From: Frigoribacterium faeni
GTDB lineage: Bacteria; Actinomycetota; Actinomycetes; Actinomycetales; Microbacteriaceae
Reading direction: 5' to 3'
Length of the DNA: 64,000 nt
Assembly: GCF_007988805.1 (NCBI RefSeq)
Contig: NZ_BJUV01000009.1
Coordinates: 42,526-106,525 of the forward strand
Part shown: positions 26,550 through 37,329 of the stretch, piece by piece
Position numbering within the stretch: position 1 is the stretch's first letter
Layout of the letters: every line of letters starts with the position of its first letter
Notes under the pieces: generated by a model
Seen by the model: only the letters and a program-made list of their open reading frames with translations
Told to the model about the DNA's origin: nothing
The model's database searches: none
Made by a program: the position numbers and the translations under genes

Positions 26550-27920
26550 CTACCACTGCGGCGGCAGCGGCCTCCCCCACTGGTCGTACGCGGTGGGCCT
26601 CGAGGCGCCGTCCGGGTCGCCGTACCCGTCGCCGCGGCCGGCCGGCGGCAGGTCGGGCATCGCCCCGGTCGGCTGCGGCGCATAGCCCACGAACGCGGCG
26701 GGAGGAGCCTGCAGCGCCGCCCGGCTCGCTCCCAATGCCCGGAGCAGCTCGGCCTCGTCGCGGCTGGCGACCTCGTCGAGCTCGCGACGGCCCTTGACCA
26801 TGCGCTGCCGCGTCGACGCGAGCCGGGTGGCGTCGGACACGAACCGCTTCATCGCCGGACCGAGCCCGTTCGCCACCGCCCAGCGGCGAGCGCGCCGTCG
26901 TCCGGCCGAGGTCGAGAGCATGCCGACCTCGTCGGCGCTGAACCAGCCCACGGCGGCGTACTCGGCCAGGCGGGCGTGCGTCACCCGACGCTCGTTGCGG
27001 CGGAGGAACACCACCAGGCCGACCATGGCGAGGAAGATCGGCACCTGGACGAGCAGGTAGTAGACGAAGAAGCCCGGACCGACCACGATGAGCGCGCCGT
27101 TCCAGAGGGCGTGCAGGGCGATCGCGGGCACGAGGCCCAGGAAGAAGAACCCGATGGCGCCGAACGGCCCCGTCCTGCGGGCGGCGTAACCCAGCGCGAT
27201 GCCGGTGCACGCCGTGTACATGACGTGCGCGAACGGCGACATGAGCGCCCGCACGACGAACGTGAAGACGAGGGCCTGCCGACCCGACGCGACGTCGTCG
27301 GCGACCGCGATCGCGAAGTACTGGATGTTCTCGACGAAGGCGAAGCCCGCCGCCACGGTCGCCGCGTAGACGATGCCGTCGACCGGGCCGTCGAAGTGCC
27401 GCCGGAAGATCCAGAGCACCAGCAGCACGCCGAACCCCTTCGCGCCCTCCTCGACGATCGGAGCCTGGACGACCGCGCCGAAGACATCCGCGGCGTCGCC
27501 GCCCGCCAGTCCGAACATAGCCTGGACGTTGCCCACCACGACGTCCACGATCAGGGCGGTGCCGACCGCCACGACGGCGCCCCAGAGGAACGCGAAGAGG
27601 AGGGCGACCCGGGGCTCGGGCTCCCACCGATCGACCAGCCAGATGCCGAGGAACACGATCGCCAACGGCACGAACGCGAGCAGCCCCCCGGCCACGATCA
27701 GCGACGGGCGCAGGAAGATCAGGAAGTAGACCACCACGGCGAGCGCGAAGACCCCGATGACGGTAAACCCGACGGCCAGCGCGACGGTGCTCGCGACCCG
27801 GGGCCGTGGAGGCGCGGGCTGGGCGAACACCGGCTGCACCGGGTACCAGACCGGTCGCGGATTCGGCGTCACCGAGCCCGTCCGCATGCGGGCGTCGTCG
27901 CGGGGATCGTTCCAGGTCAT
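26550..27920 (-). CDS. PrsW family intramembrane protease
   Basis: 456 aa. About eight membrane segments carry the PrsW motifs: EE (E157, E158 in APIVEEGAKG), EN (E197, N198 in AFVENIQY), H232 and H270 in membrane helices. PrsW cleaves anti-sigma factors in Bacillus; the actinobacterial substrate is unknown. A cytoplasmic C-terminal tail of about 130 residues, Pro/Gly-rich at its end, is longer than in Bacillus PrsW. TAGGGT is 6 nt before the ATG (leaderless). Confidence 0.92.
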   Translation of the reverse strand: MTWNDPRDDARMRTGSVTPNPRPVWYPVQPVFAQPAPPRPRVASTVALAVGFTVIGVFALAVVVYFLIFLRPSLIVAGGLLAFVPLAIVFLGIWLVDRWEPEPRVALLFAFLWGAVVAVGTALIVDVVVGNVQAMFGLAGGDAADVFGAVVQAPIVEEGAKGFGVLLVLWIFRRHFDGPVDGIVYAATVAAGFAFVENIQYFAIAVADDVASGRQALVFTFVVRALMSPFAHVMYTACTGIALGYAARRTGPFGAIGFFFLGLVPAIALHALWNGALIVVGPGFFVYYLLVQVPIFLAMVGLVVFLRRNERRVTHARLAEYAAVGWFSADEVGMLSTSAGRRRARRWAVANGLGPAMKRFVSDATRLASTRQRMVKGRRELDEVASRDEAELLRALGASRAALQAPPAAFVGYAPQPTGAMPDLPPAGRGDGYGDPDGASRPTAYDQWGRPLPPQW

Positions 27921-27983
27921 GACCCGACCCTAGAGGCCGCGGCCCCGCCCGGGCCGGGGCGCGCGCGACGGTATTCTCGGGGC

Positions 27984-29099
27984 ATGGCCTCGACCCGATC
28001 CCTGCCCGAGGACCCGACGATGCTCCGGTACGTGATCATGCGGGTCTGGCACGACTTCCTGCGCCACCGCACGATCGACGCCGCCGCCTCGCTGACCTTC
28101 TTCGCCATGCTCGCCCTGGTGCCGACGGCCCTGGCTCTCGTGTCGGGCGTCGCGCTGTTCGTCGACGACGGAGACGCCGTCGACGAGATCCTCGGGGTCG
28201 CCGGCTACGTGCTCACCCCGAACGCCGTCGAGACGCTGCGCGGCCCCCTCGAGCAGATGCTCAGCCTGTCGAACCCGGGCGTCGCGTTCGGCATCGGCCT
28301 CTGGCTGACCCTCTGGTCGCTCTCGGCCTACACGACCGCGTTCGGCCGGGCGATGAACACCGCCTACGAGGTCGAGGAGGGGCGCCGCATCTGGAAGTTC
28401 CGCGGACACATGATGATCGTCACGCTCGTGCTGATGGTCTCCTTCGCGCTCATCGCCGTCATCCTCCTGGTCACCCCCACCCTGAGCGACGCCGTCGCGG
28501 CCCGGATCGGCGTCGGACGTCCGTGGACCGACCTCTACAACGTGTTCAAGTGGCCCGTGCTCGTCGCGCTCGCCGTGTTCGCCGTCGCGATGCTGTACTA
28601 CTTCACCCCGAACGTGCGTCCCCCGCGCCTCCGGTGGGTCTCGTACGGGGCGATGGTCGCCCTCGGCGGCTGGGCGGTCGCGACGGTCGGCTTCGCGGTG
28701 TACGTGCTCACCGTGTCGAACTACGACCGCTTCTACGGCTGGGTCGGGGGCGTCGTGGTCGTGCTGCTCTACGCCTACATAAGCAACTTCGTGCTCGTGA
28801 TCGGCGGCGAGCTCGACAGCGAGATCCTGCGCATGCGGCAGCTGCGACGAGGGGTGCAGGCCGAGGAGGTCATCCCGCTGCCGATGCGCGACACCGCGCG
28901 CAATCACATCCTGGCGCGCAACACGGCCTGGGACATCCGCGTCGGACGCGCCATCCGCGAGCGGTCGCTCCGCGAGAACGGCGGCGTGCTCGACCCCGAC
29001 GAGCTGCGACGCCTGCACCTGCACTCGCCGCACGGTGCGGTCGTCGAGCACGGCTCACCGCTCACGGCGCCCTCTGCGGGAGGCGCGGCGGCCGAGTGA
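27984..29099 (+). CDS. YihY/BrkB family inner membrane protein
   Basis: 371 aa. Six membrane segments with family features RHRTIDAAASLTFFAMLALVPTALAL, GIGLWLTLWSLSAYTTAFGRAMNTAYEVEEGR and YAYISNFVLVIGGELDSEI. Once thought to be RNase BN; now a membrane protein of unknown role. TATTCT is 6 nt before the ATG, indicating a leaderless start. The 3' end is part of a 13-bp terminator-like stem. Confidence 0.92.
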   Translation: MASTRSLPEDPTMLRYVIMRVWHDFLRHRTIDAAASLTFFAMLALVPTALALVSGVALFVDDGDAVDEILGVAGYVLTPNAVETLRGPLEQMLSLSNPGVAFGIGLWLTLWSLSAYTTAFGRAMNTAYEVEEGRRIWKFRGHMMIVTLVLMVSFALIAVILLVTPTLSDAVAARIGVGRPWTDLYNVFKWPVLVALAVFAVAMLYYFTPNVRPPRLRWVSYGAMVALGGWAVATVGFAVYVLTVSNYDRFYGWVGGVVVVLLYAYISNFVLVIGGELDSEILRMRQLRRGVQAEEVIPLPMRDTARNHILARNTAWDIRVGRAIRERSLRENGGVLDPDELRRLHLHSPHGAVVEHGSPLTAPSAGGAAAE

Positions 29100-29116
29100 C
29101 CGGCGCCGCGCCTCCC
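29078..29116. terminator. Stem-loop spanning the YihY stop codon
   Basis: GGGAGGCGCGGCG (29078-29090) and its exact complement (29104-29116) flank the TGA with a 13-nt loop. It is built from two inverted GAGGCGCGG motifs and lies between convergent genes, so it can terminate both. Confidence 0.7.
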
Positions 29117-29124
29117 GAGGGGGA

Positions 29125-30642
29125 TCAGCCGGCGGTCTCGTCGGCGGGGTTGCGCGCGCCGACGGAGTTCGCGGCCCGGGCCACCGCGGCGGCCGGGTCG
29201 TCGACGTCGATGATTGGGATCGCGCTGGTGATCGCCTCGAGCCCCGACAGGCGGGCGGGCGAGAGCACCTTCCGCACCTGCTCCTCGCTCATCAGGCCGG
29301 CGGCGACCACGAGCGCCGAGATGGATCCGTTGGTCGTCAGAGCCGTGTGCGCGATCGCCGCGGCCGCCGCGTAGCCGATGTAGGGCGTGAGCGCGGTGAC
29401 GCTGCCGACGTTCGTGTCGACCTGCTGGCTGAGCCGGGCGCGGTTGGCCTCGATGCCGTCGACGCAGTTGACCCGGAGGGTGCGGCAGGCGTAGGTCATC
29501 CACTGGAGGCTCTGCATCACGGAGTGCGTGATGACGGGTTCGAAGGCGTTCAGCTGCAGCTGTCCGGCCTCGGCGGCCATGGTCACCGTGACGTCGGCGC
29601 CGGCCACCGAGAAGGCGACCTGGTTGACGACCTCGGGGATGACCGGGTTCACCTTGCCCGGCATGATCGACGACCCCGCCTGACGCGGCGGGAGGGTGAT
29701 CTCCCCGAGACCGGCCTGCGGACCGGACGACAGCAGGCGCAGGTCGTTGCAGATCTTCGAGAGCTTGATCGCGCTCCGCTTCAGGGCGCCGCTCAGGGTC
29801 ATGAAGACGCCCGTGTCGCTGGTGGCCTCGATGAGGTCGGGCGCCGTCACGAGGTCCATGCCCGAGAGCTCGCCCAGGTGGCGTCGCACGGCCTCGGCGT
29901 ACTGGGGGTCCGCGGTGATGCCCGTGCCGATCGCCGTCGCCCCGAGGTTGATCTCGCCGAGCAGCGGCACGACGTCGCGCAGCCGCTGGACGTCCTCGCC
30001 GAGCGTGTGGGCGAAGCCGACGAACTCCTGGCCGAGGGTCATCGGGACGGCGTCCTGCAGCTGCGTGCGGCCGACCTTGAGCACGTCGTGGAACTCGGCG
30101 CCCTTCGTGGCGAACGACGTCGCGAGGAGGTCGAGCTCGTCGAGGAGGCGACGGAGCGTCAGCACCATGCCGATCTTGACCGACGTCGGATAGGTGTCGT
30201 TGGTGCTCTGGCTGCGGTTGACGTCGTCGATCGGATGCAGGTGCGCGTAGTCGCCCTTGGCGTGGCCCAGCAGCTCGAGGGCGCGGTTCGCGATCACCTC
30301 GTTGCTGTTCATGTTCGTCGAGGTGCCGGCGCCGCCCTGGATCACCCCGACGGCGAACTGGTCGTGCAGGGCCCCGCCGCGGATCTCGACGCACGCCCGC
30401 TCGATCGCCTCGGCCTTCGTGCGGTCGAGCACCCCGATCTCGACGTTGGCGCGTGCGGCGGCCTGCTTGACCAGCGCCAGGGCGATGACGAGGTCGGGGT
30501 AGACCGAGATCGGGCGCTGCGAGATGGGGAAGTTCTCGAGGGCCCTCGAGGTGTGGATGCCCCAGTAGACGTCGGCCGGGACCTCGCGGGTGCCCAGGGA
30601 GTCGGTCTCGATGCGGGTGGCTGGTGCTGAATCGGTCGTCAC
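29125..30642 (-). CDS. aspA: Aspartate ammonia-lyase
   Basis: 505 aa. Fumarase/aspartase superfamily: interconverts aspartate with fumarate and ammonia. Signature GSSIMPGKVNPVIPEVVNQ follows the aspartase pattern (fumarase has NPTQCEA at that place), and the N-terminus RIETDSLGTREVPADVYWGIHT is aspartase-like. C-terminal extension of about 30 residues. GTG start with GGAGG nearby; TAGGGT (30702-30707, minus strand) as likely -10 gives a leader of about 55 nt. Confidence 0.93.
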   Translation of the reverse strand: MTTDSAPATRIETDSLGTREVPADVYWGIHTSRALENFPISQRPISVYPDLVIALALVKQAAARANVEIGVLDRTKAEAIERACVEIRGGALHDQFAVGVIQGGAGTSTNMNSNEVIANRALELLGHAKGDYAHLHPIDDVNRSQSTNDTYPTSVKIGMVLTLRRLLDELDLLATSFATKGAEFHDVLKVGRTQLQDAVPMTLGQEFVGFAHTLGEDVQRLRDVVPLLGEINLGATAIGTGITADPQYAEAVRRHLGELSGMDLVTAPDLIEATSDTGVFMTLSGALKRSAIKLSKICNDLRLLSSGPQAGLGEITLPPRQAGSSIMPGKVNPVIPEVVNQVAFSVAGADVTVTMAAEAGQLQLNAFEPVITHSVMQSLQWMTYACRTLRVNCVDGIEANRARLSQQVDTNVGSVTALTPYIGYAAAAAIAHTALTTNGSISALVVAAGLMSEEQVRKVLSPARLSGLEAITSAIPIIDVDDPAAAVARAANSVGARNPADETAG

Positions 30643-30715
30643 GGGTGGTGCGCCTCCGGTCGTCAGTCGTGCCCGGTCGTCGTCGACCGGACGGTCCCTC
30701 GACCCTACCGGCGCC

Positions 30716-30924
30716 CTAGCGGTGCAGGGCGGGCACGATGAGGTAGATGCCGTACAGCACGCCCAGCCCGCAGAGGACGAAGCACGCGTAGCCGGCGACG
30801 CGACGGGCGGGGGTCCGGCCCTCGACCGTGAGCAGACGCAGGCCGAACGAGTAGAGCGAGACGAGAGCGGCGGCGGACACCAGCGACACCAGCGCCACCA
30901 CGACGAAGGCGGACCAGTCGATCA

Positions 30925-30925
<1 letters not shown>
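30716..30925 (-). CDS. Small membrane protein coupled to pit
   Basis: 69 aa with two membrane segments (about residues 6-28 and 43-64). The ATG overlaps the last base of the phosphate transporter stop (TGATG), so it is translated with it. Short two-helix proteins are often found after pit in Microbacteriaceae; a transporter accessory role is inference. No family recognised. Confidence 0.8.
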
Positions 30926-32202
<1,277 letters not shown>

Positions 32203-32280
32203 CGGGCGAGTGTCACAGGTAGGTGAACCCCGGTCAACTCGGAGACGACCGGCGGGGTACAGGCGGGTGGCCGGGAGGGG

Positions 32281-33822
32281 TCACACGTGAGGCACGAAAT
32301 CCTGCCACGCGCGACGGCGCTCGCCGCGCGGGTCGTGCTCGACGCGGTCCCGGGCGTCGATGATCAGGGTGCGTCGCCGGAACGGGTCGTAGGTCGGCCA
32401 GTCCGCGACCGCCCCGGTGCGCACGAACTCGAGCCAGCGCGCCCGGGTGCGGGCGGCCGTGCGGAGGAACGACCGCCGCCCGCCGAGCAAGCTCATCGCC
32501 CAGCCGAACGCGGAGCCCATCCGGTCGTAGATCGCCCAGAGCTCGAGACCGTGGAACGCGTCGACCCCCGCGACCCGGAGGATGCGCGTGGTGGCGTCGA
32601 ACCGGTAGAACCGGACCGGCTGGTGCACGGCGTGCCGTTCGGCCACCTTGACGCTGGGGAACCAGAAGGCGTAGTCCCCGCCGAAGTCGAGGGCAGCCGG
32701 TCGCGACGGCAGCCCCGGGTAGTGCTTCTTGATCTCCTTGCGCGACTTCTTGGCCGTCGCGGCGAAGATGGCGCGGATGCGCGGCTTGGTCGTGGCCAGG
32801 ATGTCCCGTCGTCCCGTGAACACCGACCCCTCGCGGTCGTTCGTGCCGATGATCAACGGGACCGGGTGGGCCCGGCCGGCCTTGAAGGCGTCGAGCGGGC
32901 GTTCGGGCAGGAAGTCGCCGTCGATGACCGGGCTGAAGCAGATGGTGCCGGGGTCCTCGTCGGGGGTCCGGAGCTGGAGCTGGCTCGCCGCCCGGACGAG
33001 CGCGCCGGTCGGCGCCGAGTCCAGCAGAGCCGCGGCGTCGTCGACGGAGGTCGACTCGAGGTCGTCGTCATGCAGGGCGTGCGTCAGCGCCTCGAGGAAC
33101 TCCCCCGCCCAGCGTCGGGTGACCTCGGGCGGGTAGATCGCGTTCGGCGGGGCGCTCTGGGCGATCACGCCGTGGAACAGGCCGCGAGCGCGGGGCACCG
33201 TCATCAGCGTGGTCACCGCGTTGCCGCCCGAGCTCTCGCCCGAGAGGGTCACGCGCCCGGGGTCGCCGCCGAACGCGGCGATGTTGTCGCGCACCCACTC
33301 GAGCGCCGCGACCTGGTCGCGGAGTCCGAGGTTGGACTCGAGCGGTCGCTCCGGAGTCGCCCAGTGGGTGAAGTCGAGGTATCCGAAGGCCCCCAACCGG
33401 TAGTTGAAGCTCACGTAGACCACGCCGCCCTCGCGCACGAGGGTCTCGCCCTGTCTCGGGAACTCGCGGGACGAGCCGACGCTGTACGCGCCTCCGTGGA
33501 CGTAGACCAGCACGGGCAGCCCGTCCCCCGGGGCGCTGCCCGCCGGCGCGACGACGTTGACCGTGAGGCAGTCCTCGCTGAGCGGCGTCGTCGCGTCGAC
33601 CCCGACGAACTGCACGCGGTCCTGCGGCGCCGCCGGGCCGAAGCGCGTGGCGTCGCGGACCCCCGCCCAGCTGCTCGGCGCCTCCGGAGCGCGGAAACGG
33701 AGCCGCCCGGTCGGCGGGGCGGCGAACGGGATGCCGCGCCAGGCCAGGACGCCGCGCTCGTCCAGACCGCGGACCTCGCCCTGGCCGGTCGTGCGGACGA
33801 GGAGGTCGCTCGAGGGGATCAC
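32281..33822 (-). CDS. Type-B carboxylesterase/lipase family protein
   Basis: 513 aa alpha/beta hydrolase. Nucleophile Ser in GESSGGN, oxyanion hole HGGAYSVGS, catalytic His in AFHGLELW, and a Glu/Asp in the GTNDREGSVF region. Full family length with the EDCLTVNVVAP signature. Likely hydrolyses esters in the cytoplasm (no signal peptide). TAGCAT lies 6 nt before the GTG start, so leaderless. Confidence 0.93.
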   Translation of the reverse strand: MIPSSDLLVRTTGQGEVRGLDERGVLAWRGIPFAAPPTGRLRFRAPEAPSSWAGVRDATRFGPAAPQDRVQFVGVDATTPLSEDCLTVNVVAPAGSAPGDGLPVLVYVHGGAYSVGSSREFPRQGETLVREGGVVYVSFNYRLGAFGYLDFTHWATPERPLESNLGLRDQVAALEWVRDNIAAFGGDPGRVTLSGESSGGNAVTTLMTVPRARGLFHGVIAQSAPPNAIYPPEVTRRWAGEFLEALTHALHDDDLESTSVDDAAALLDSAPTGALVRAASQLQLRTPDEDPGTICFSPVIDGDFLPERPLDAFKAGRAHPVPLIIGTNDREGSVFTGRRDILATTKPRIRAIFAATAKKSRKEIKKHYPGLPSRPAALDFGGDYAFWFPSVKVAERHAVHQPVRFYRFDATTRILRVAGVDAFHGLELWAIYDRMGSAFGWAMSLLGGRRSFLRTAARTRARWLEFVRTGAVADWPTYDPFRRRTLIIDARDRVEHDPRGERRRAWQDFVPHV

Positions 33823-33964
33823 CCTGCGATGCTACGAGCCGCCGCCGGGGGCGGTGCGCCCGTTCACCCGACGTTCTCCTAGAGAGACGCTGAGAGGATG
33901 GGACGTCTTTTGCAGTCGCTGCATCCGTGCGACTCACCGTCACCTTCGAAGGGCCCCGGCGCAC

Positions 33965-35713
33965 ATGGAACTCGGCGAGCTGCTCATCATCCTGACCGGG
34001 TCGCTCGTCGTGACCGCGTTCGCGCGCTGGCGCGGGCTGCCGGCGCCCCTGCTGACGGTGGGCGTCGCCCTGCTCGTCTCGCTGATCCCCGGGGTGCCCG
34101 ACATCGAGATCGACTCCGAGGTGATCCTCACCGTGGTGCTGCCGCCGCTGCTGTACTCGGCCGCCCTCGACGTGTCGCTGCTGAACTTCCGCGAGAGCCG
34201 GGTCCAGATCGCCCGCCTCGGCGTCGGAGCCGTGGTGGTGACCGCCTTCGCCGTGGGAGGCGTCGCCTATCTCATGATCCCCGACATGACCCTGCCGGCG
34301 GCGCTGCTCGTCGGGGCCGTGGTCGCGCCTCCCGACGCCGTCTCCGCCGCGGCGATCGGCCGCCGACTCGGGCTGCCCCGCAAGGTGATGACCGTGCTCT
34401 CGGGCGAGAGCCTGATCAACGACGCCGCCTCGCTGACGCTCGTGAAGGTGTTCCTGGCGATCGTCGGCGGCGCGAGCCTGACCCTGCTCGACGACCTCGG
34501 CATCTTCGGCCTGGCCATCGGGGTCGGCGTCGCCGTCGGCCTGCTGCTCGGGTTCGTCGCCCACCGGGTGCGGATGCGCATCGACGACCCGGTCATCGAG
34601 AACGTCATCGGCCTCCTCCTGCCGTTCGTCGCCTACATCGCCGCGGAGGAGCTGAGCGGCTCGGGCGTGCTGGCGGTCGTCGCCGCCGGCCTCTACGTCG
34701 GCTTCAACTCGCCGCGGACCGGCTACGCGACCCGGCTGCAGGAGCGCCCGTTCTGGTCGGCGGCGGACGTCGTGCTCGAGGGGTTCGTGTTCGCCCTCAT
34801 CGGTCTCCAGCTGCGGGCCGTGGTGCTCGACGTCGCCGAGAGCGAGCGAGGTCTCGGGCAGAGCGTGGGCGTCGCGCTGGCGGTGCTCGCCGTGGTCGTG
34901 CTCGTGCGACCGCTCTTCGTGTTCGGCAGCTACTACGCGGCCCGCGCCTACCGGTACTTCTTCCTGTCGACGCTGCTCCGACGGCTCCGCCGGATGCCGT
35001 CGCTGCGGAAGGTCCGTCAGGCGCCCGCGCTGCGCTCGGTGCGATACCACCCTCAGCCCCGGATGGACTGGCGGCAGCTGACCGTCATCTCGTGGACCGG
35101 CATGCGCGGGGTGGTCACCCTGGCGGCCGCCGTGTCGATCCCCACCGTGACCGAGTCCAGCATCGCCGTCCCGGCCCGCGACACGATGTTCCTGATCGCC
35201 TTCATCGTCACGGTCGGCACGCTGCTCCTCCAGGGACTGACCCTGCCGGTCGTCATCCGCGCCCTGGGCGTGCGCGACGCCACCCAGCGCGACCGCGATC
35301 TCGCCGCCGAGCTCGAGATCTTCTCGACGAGCACCGAGGAGACCGTGGCGTACGTGGCCGGACGCCGTGCCGCCTGGGAGGAGCGCTGGGGGCCCGAGCT
35401 CACCGAGCGCGCGATCCAGGCCGCGACGACGCGGCTGCTGCGGCAGAACGAGGCCCTGCAGCGCACGGCGCTCGACGACGCCGACGAACGGGACGCCTCG
35501 GGCGCGACGGAGGCCCAGGCGGCCCGCCGACGCGAGGCCCCGCACGCCGTGGGGGTCATCCGTCGCGAGCTGCTCGCCAAGCGCCGCGAGGTCGTGCTGC
35601 GCGAGCGCGACGCCGGCAACCTCGACGAGGAGGTCATGCGTCGGGTGCTGCTCGGCCTCGACGCGGAGGAGCTCGCGATGGACACCTCGGCGCTCGCGAG
35701 CACGCGCTCGTGA
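33965..35713 (+). CDS. Na+/H+ antiporter, CPA1 type
   Basis: 582 aa. About 11-12 membrane segments in the first 400 residues (GAVVAPPDAVSAAAIGRRLGLPRKVMTVLSGESLINDAASL is the conserved core with the ion-binding Asp), then a cytoplasmic tail of about 170 charged residues. Exchanges sodium for protons in pH and salt homeostasis. ATG 33965 was chosen because membrane helix 1 follows directly; upstream frames belong to spacer DNA. Confidence 0.93.
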   Translation: MELGELLIILTGSLVVTAFARWRGLPAPLLTVGVALLVSLIPGVPDIEIDSEVILTVVLPPLLYSAALDVSLLNFRESRVQIARLGVGAVVVTAFAVGGVAYLMIPDMTLPAALLVGAVVAPPDAVSAAAIGRRLGLPRKVMTVLSGESLINDAASLTLVKVFLAIVGGASLTLLDDLGIFGLAIGVGVAVGLLLGFVAHRVRMRIDDPVIENVIGLLLPFVAYIAAEELSGSGVLAVVAAGLYVGFNSPRTGYATRLQERPFWSAADVVLEGFVFALIGLQLRAVVLDVAESERGLGQSVGVALAVLAVVVLVRPLFVFGSYYAARAYRYFFLSTLLRRLRRMPSLRKVRQAPALRSVRYHPQPRMDWRQLTVISWTGMRGVVTLAAAVSIPTVTESSIAVPARDTMFLIAFIVTVGTLLLQGLTLPVVIRALGVRDATQRDRDLAAELEIFSTSTEETVAYVAGRRAAWEERWGPELTERAIQAATTRLLRQNEALQRTALDDADERDASGATEAQAARRREAPHAVGVIRRELLAKRREVVLRERDAGNLDEEVMRRVLLGLDAEELAMDTSALASTRS

Positions 35714-35742
35714 GGCCCGGACCGGGCGTATCGTGAGCGGCG

Positions 35743-35769
35743 GTGCGACAGGAGGGCGGACGGCAGTGA
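35743..35769 (+). other. 8-codon micro-ORF before DUF3533-like gene
   Basis: TATCGT (35729-35734) lies 8 nt before GTG 35743, which encodes MRQEGGRQ and stops at TGA 35767-35769. That stop overlaps the next gene's GTG 35766 (GTGA). The micro-ORF contains the AGGAGGG ribosome-binding site of the gene. Confidence 0.4.
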
Positions 35770-37061
35770 CAGCGGAGACGAGCACGACGGCGGACGGCAC
35801 GGCGGCGGGGCCCGTCAGGGTCGAACCGAACGCGTTCCGGCGCTGGTACTCCGGGCTGCATCCCTCGTTGCAGCTGATCGGCCTGCAGCTCTGGCTGCCG
35901 CTGTTCTTCATCGTCGGTTTCTGCCTCTGCTACATCGCCGCGTTCCACGCACCCCACCCGCACGACGTGCCCGTCGCCGTGGTCGGATCGAGCTCCGAGC
36001 TGCAGACCGTCCTCGACGAGTCCTCCCCCGGCGTCGTCGACCTCCGCTCCTACCCCGACGTCGCCGCGGCACGCGACGCGGTCACCGCCGGTCGGGTCGC
36101 CGTCGCCTACGATCCGGGCGCGGACGCGATCTACACGGCCAGCGCCCACCAGTACCAGGTGGCGGCCCTCATCCCCGCGTTGATCACCCCGGCCATCGAG
36201 GCCCGGGGAGGCGCGGCGCCGGCGGTCACCGACCTCGCGCCCCTGCCCCCGTACGACGAGTACGGCACCGTGTCGATGTACCTCATGCTGGCGTGGTGCA
36301 TCGGCGGCTACATGGTCGCGATGTTCATCGGTCTGATGGGCGCCCCGCTGAGGCACCGGACCCGGACGACCGTCATCGTCGTCGGCGGCGCGCTCATCTC
36401 GCTGGTCACCAACGTCCTCGCCGGACCGGTGGTCGGAGCCGTCCAGGGGCATCTCGGCGAGCTGTTCCTGCTCGGCTGGGGATGGATCATCGCCATCGGG
36501 CTCGCGGTCAACGGCATCAGCTACTTCGTCGGCCGCTTCGTCGCCCTGCCGGCGATGATCGTCTTCGTGTTCCTGTCGATGCCGGCGTCGGGCGGCGCGT
36601 ATCCGGCCTGGTTCATGCCCCAGCCCTTCGCCTGGCTCAACAACGTCGTCGTGGGCAGCGGGATCACCGAGATGCTCAAACGGGTCCTCTACGACGTGGG
36701 CCCCGGCTACGGGCGCGGCCTGACGATGATGGCCTGCTACGCCGTGGTCGGCGTGGTGCTGATGATCGTCGGGAAGATGTGGTGGGAGAACCGCCGCATC
36801 CGGCGCATCGTCAGCGGACGCACCACCATGTTCATCGACGCGCAGAACGCCAACCGGGACTTCCTGGCCGCGGAACGCGACGAGGTCCTGCGCCGGCACG
36901 GACTCGTGTCGACCGACACGGGCACGATCAACGCGCTGCCCTTCGACGAACGCGACGACCTCGACGAGCGCACCGCGGGCGACATGTTCCTCGGGTCGAC
37001 CAACGGCCTCGAGGACGACACCCTCGACACCCGCCCCATCAGCACGCGACCCGGCCGATAG
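35766..37061 (+). CDS. ABC-2/DUF3533-like membrane protein
   Basis: 431 aa. Membrane segment at about 38-58, then an external domain of about 130 residues (VPVAVVGSSSELQTVLDE...SYPDVAAARDAVTAGRVAVAYDP), five more segments (about 190-355) and a cytoplasmic tail. This layout matches the DUF3533/YhgE-Pip group of ABC-2-like exporters without an own ATPase. The GTG has AGGAGGG upstream and overlaps a micro-ORF stop; an in-frame GTG at 35733 would add 11 residues. Function unknown. Confidence 0.8.
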   Translation: MTAETSTTADGTAAGPVRVEPNAFRRWYSGLHPSLQLIGLQLWLPLFFIVGFCLCYIAAFHAPHPHDVPVAVVGSSSELQTVLDESSPGVVDLRSYPDVAAARDAVTAGRVAVAYDPGADAIYTASAHQYQVAALIPALITPAIEARGGAAPAVTDLAPLPPYDEYGTVSMYLMLAWCIGGYMVAMFIGLMGAPLRHRTRTTVIVVGGALISLVTNVLAGPVVGAVQGHLGELFLLGWGWIIAIGLAVNGISYFVGRFVALPAMIVFVFLSMPASGGAYPAWFMPQPFAWLNNVVVGSGITEMLKRVLYDVGPGYGRGLTMMACYAVVGVVLMIVGKMWWENRRIRRIVSGRTTMFIDAQNANRDFLAAERDEVLRRHGLVSTDTGTINALPFDERDDLDERTAGDMFLGSTNGLEDDTLDTRPISTRPGR

Positions 37062-37072
37062 CCTGGTCCGTC

Positions 37073-37306
37073 GTGAAGAGAACCGCCCTGCACCGCCTGC
37101 TCGTCGTGGCCGTCGTCGTCCTCCTGGCCGTCGCCGCCGCGCTCTACGTCCTGTCCGTCACACTGGCCCCGTCGGGCGGACCCGAGGTCGCCGGCACGTT
37201 CGTCGGCTACGCGTGGGGTGCCGTCGTCGCCGCCGTGCTCGTGGGCATCGTCGACTTCTTCGTCCGCTCGAACGGACCGCGCGCCCACGACGACCGGGCG
37301 AGCTGA
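37073..37306 (+). CDS. Small two-helix membrane protein
   Basis: 77 aa with two membrane segments (about 9-27 and 42-63) and a basic start VKRTALHRLL. The -10 box TAGCCT (37059-37064) begins with the stop codon of the preceding gene and lies 8 nt before the GTG, suggesting an additional leaderless transcript. No family recognised; a partner of the preceding membrane protein is possible from position. Confidence 0.7.
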   Translation: MKRTALHRLLVVAVVVLLAVAAALYVLSVTLAPSGGPEVAGTFVGYAWGAVVAAVLVGIVDFFVRSNGPRAHDDRAS

Positions 37307-37329
37307 CCGACCGACGGTCCGACGCGCTC

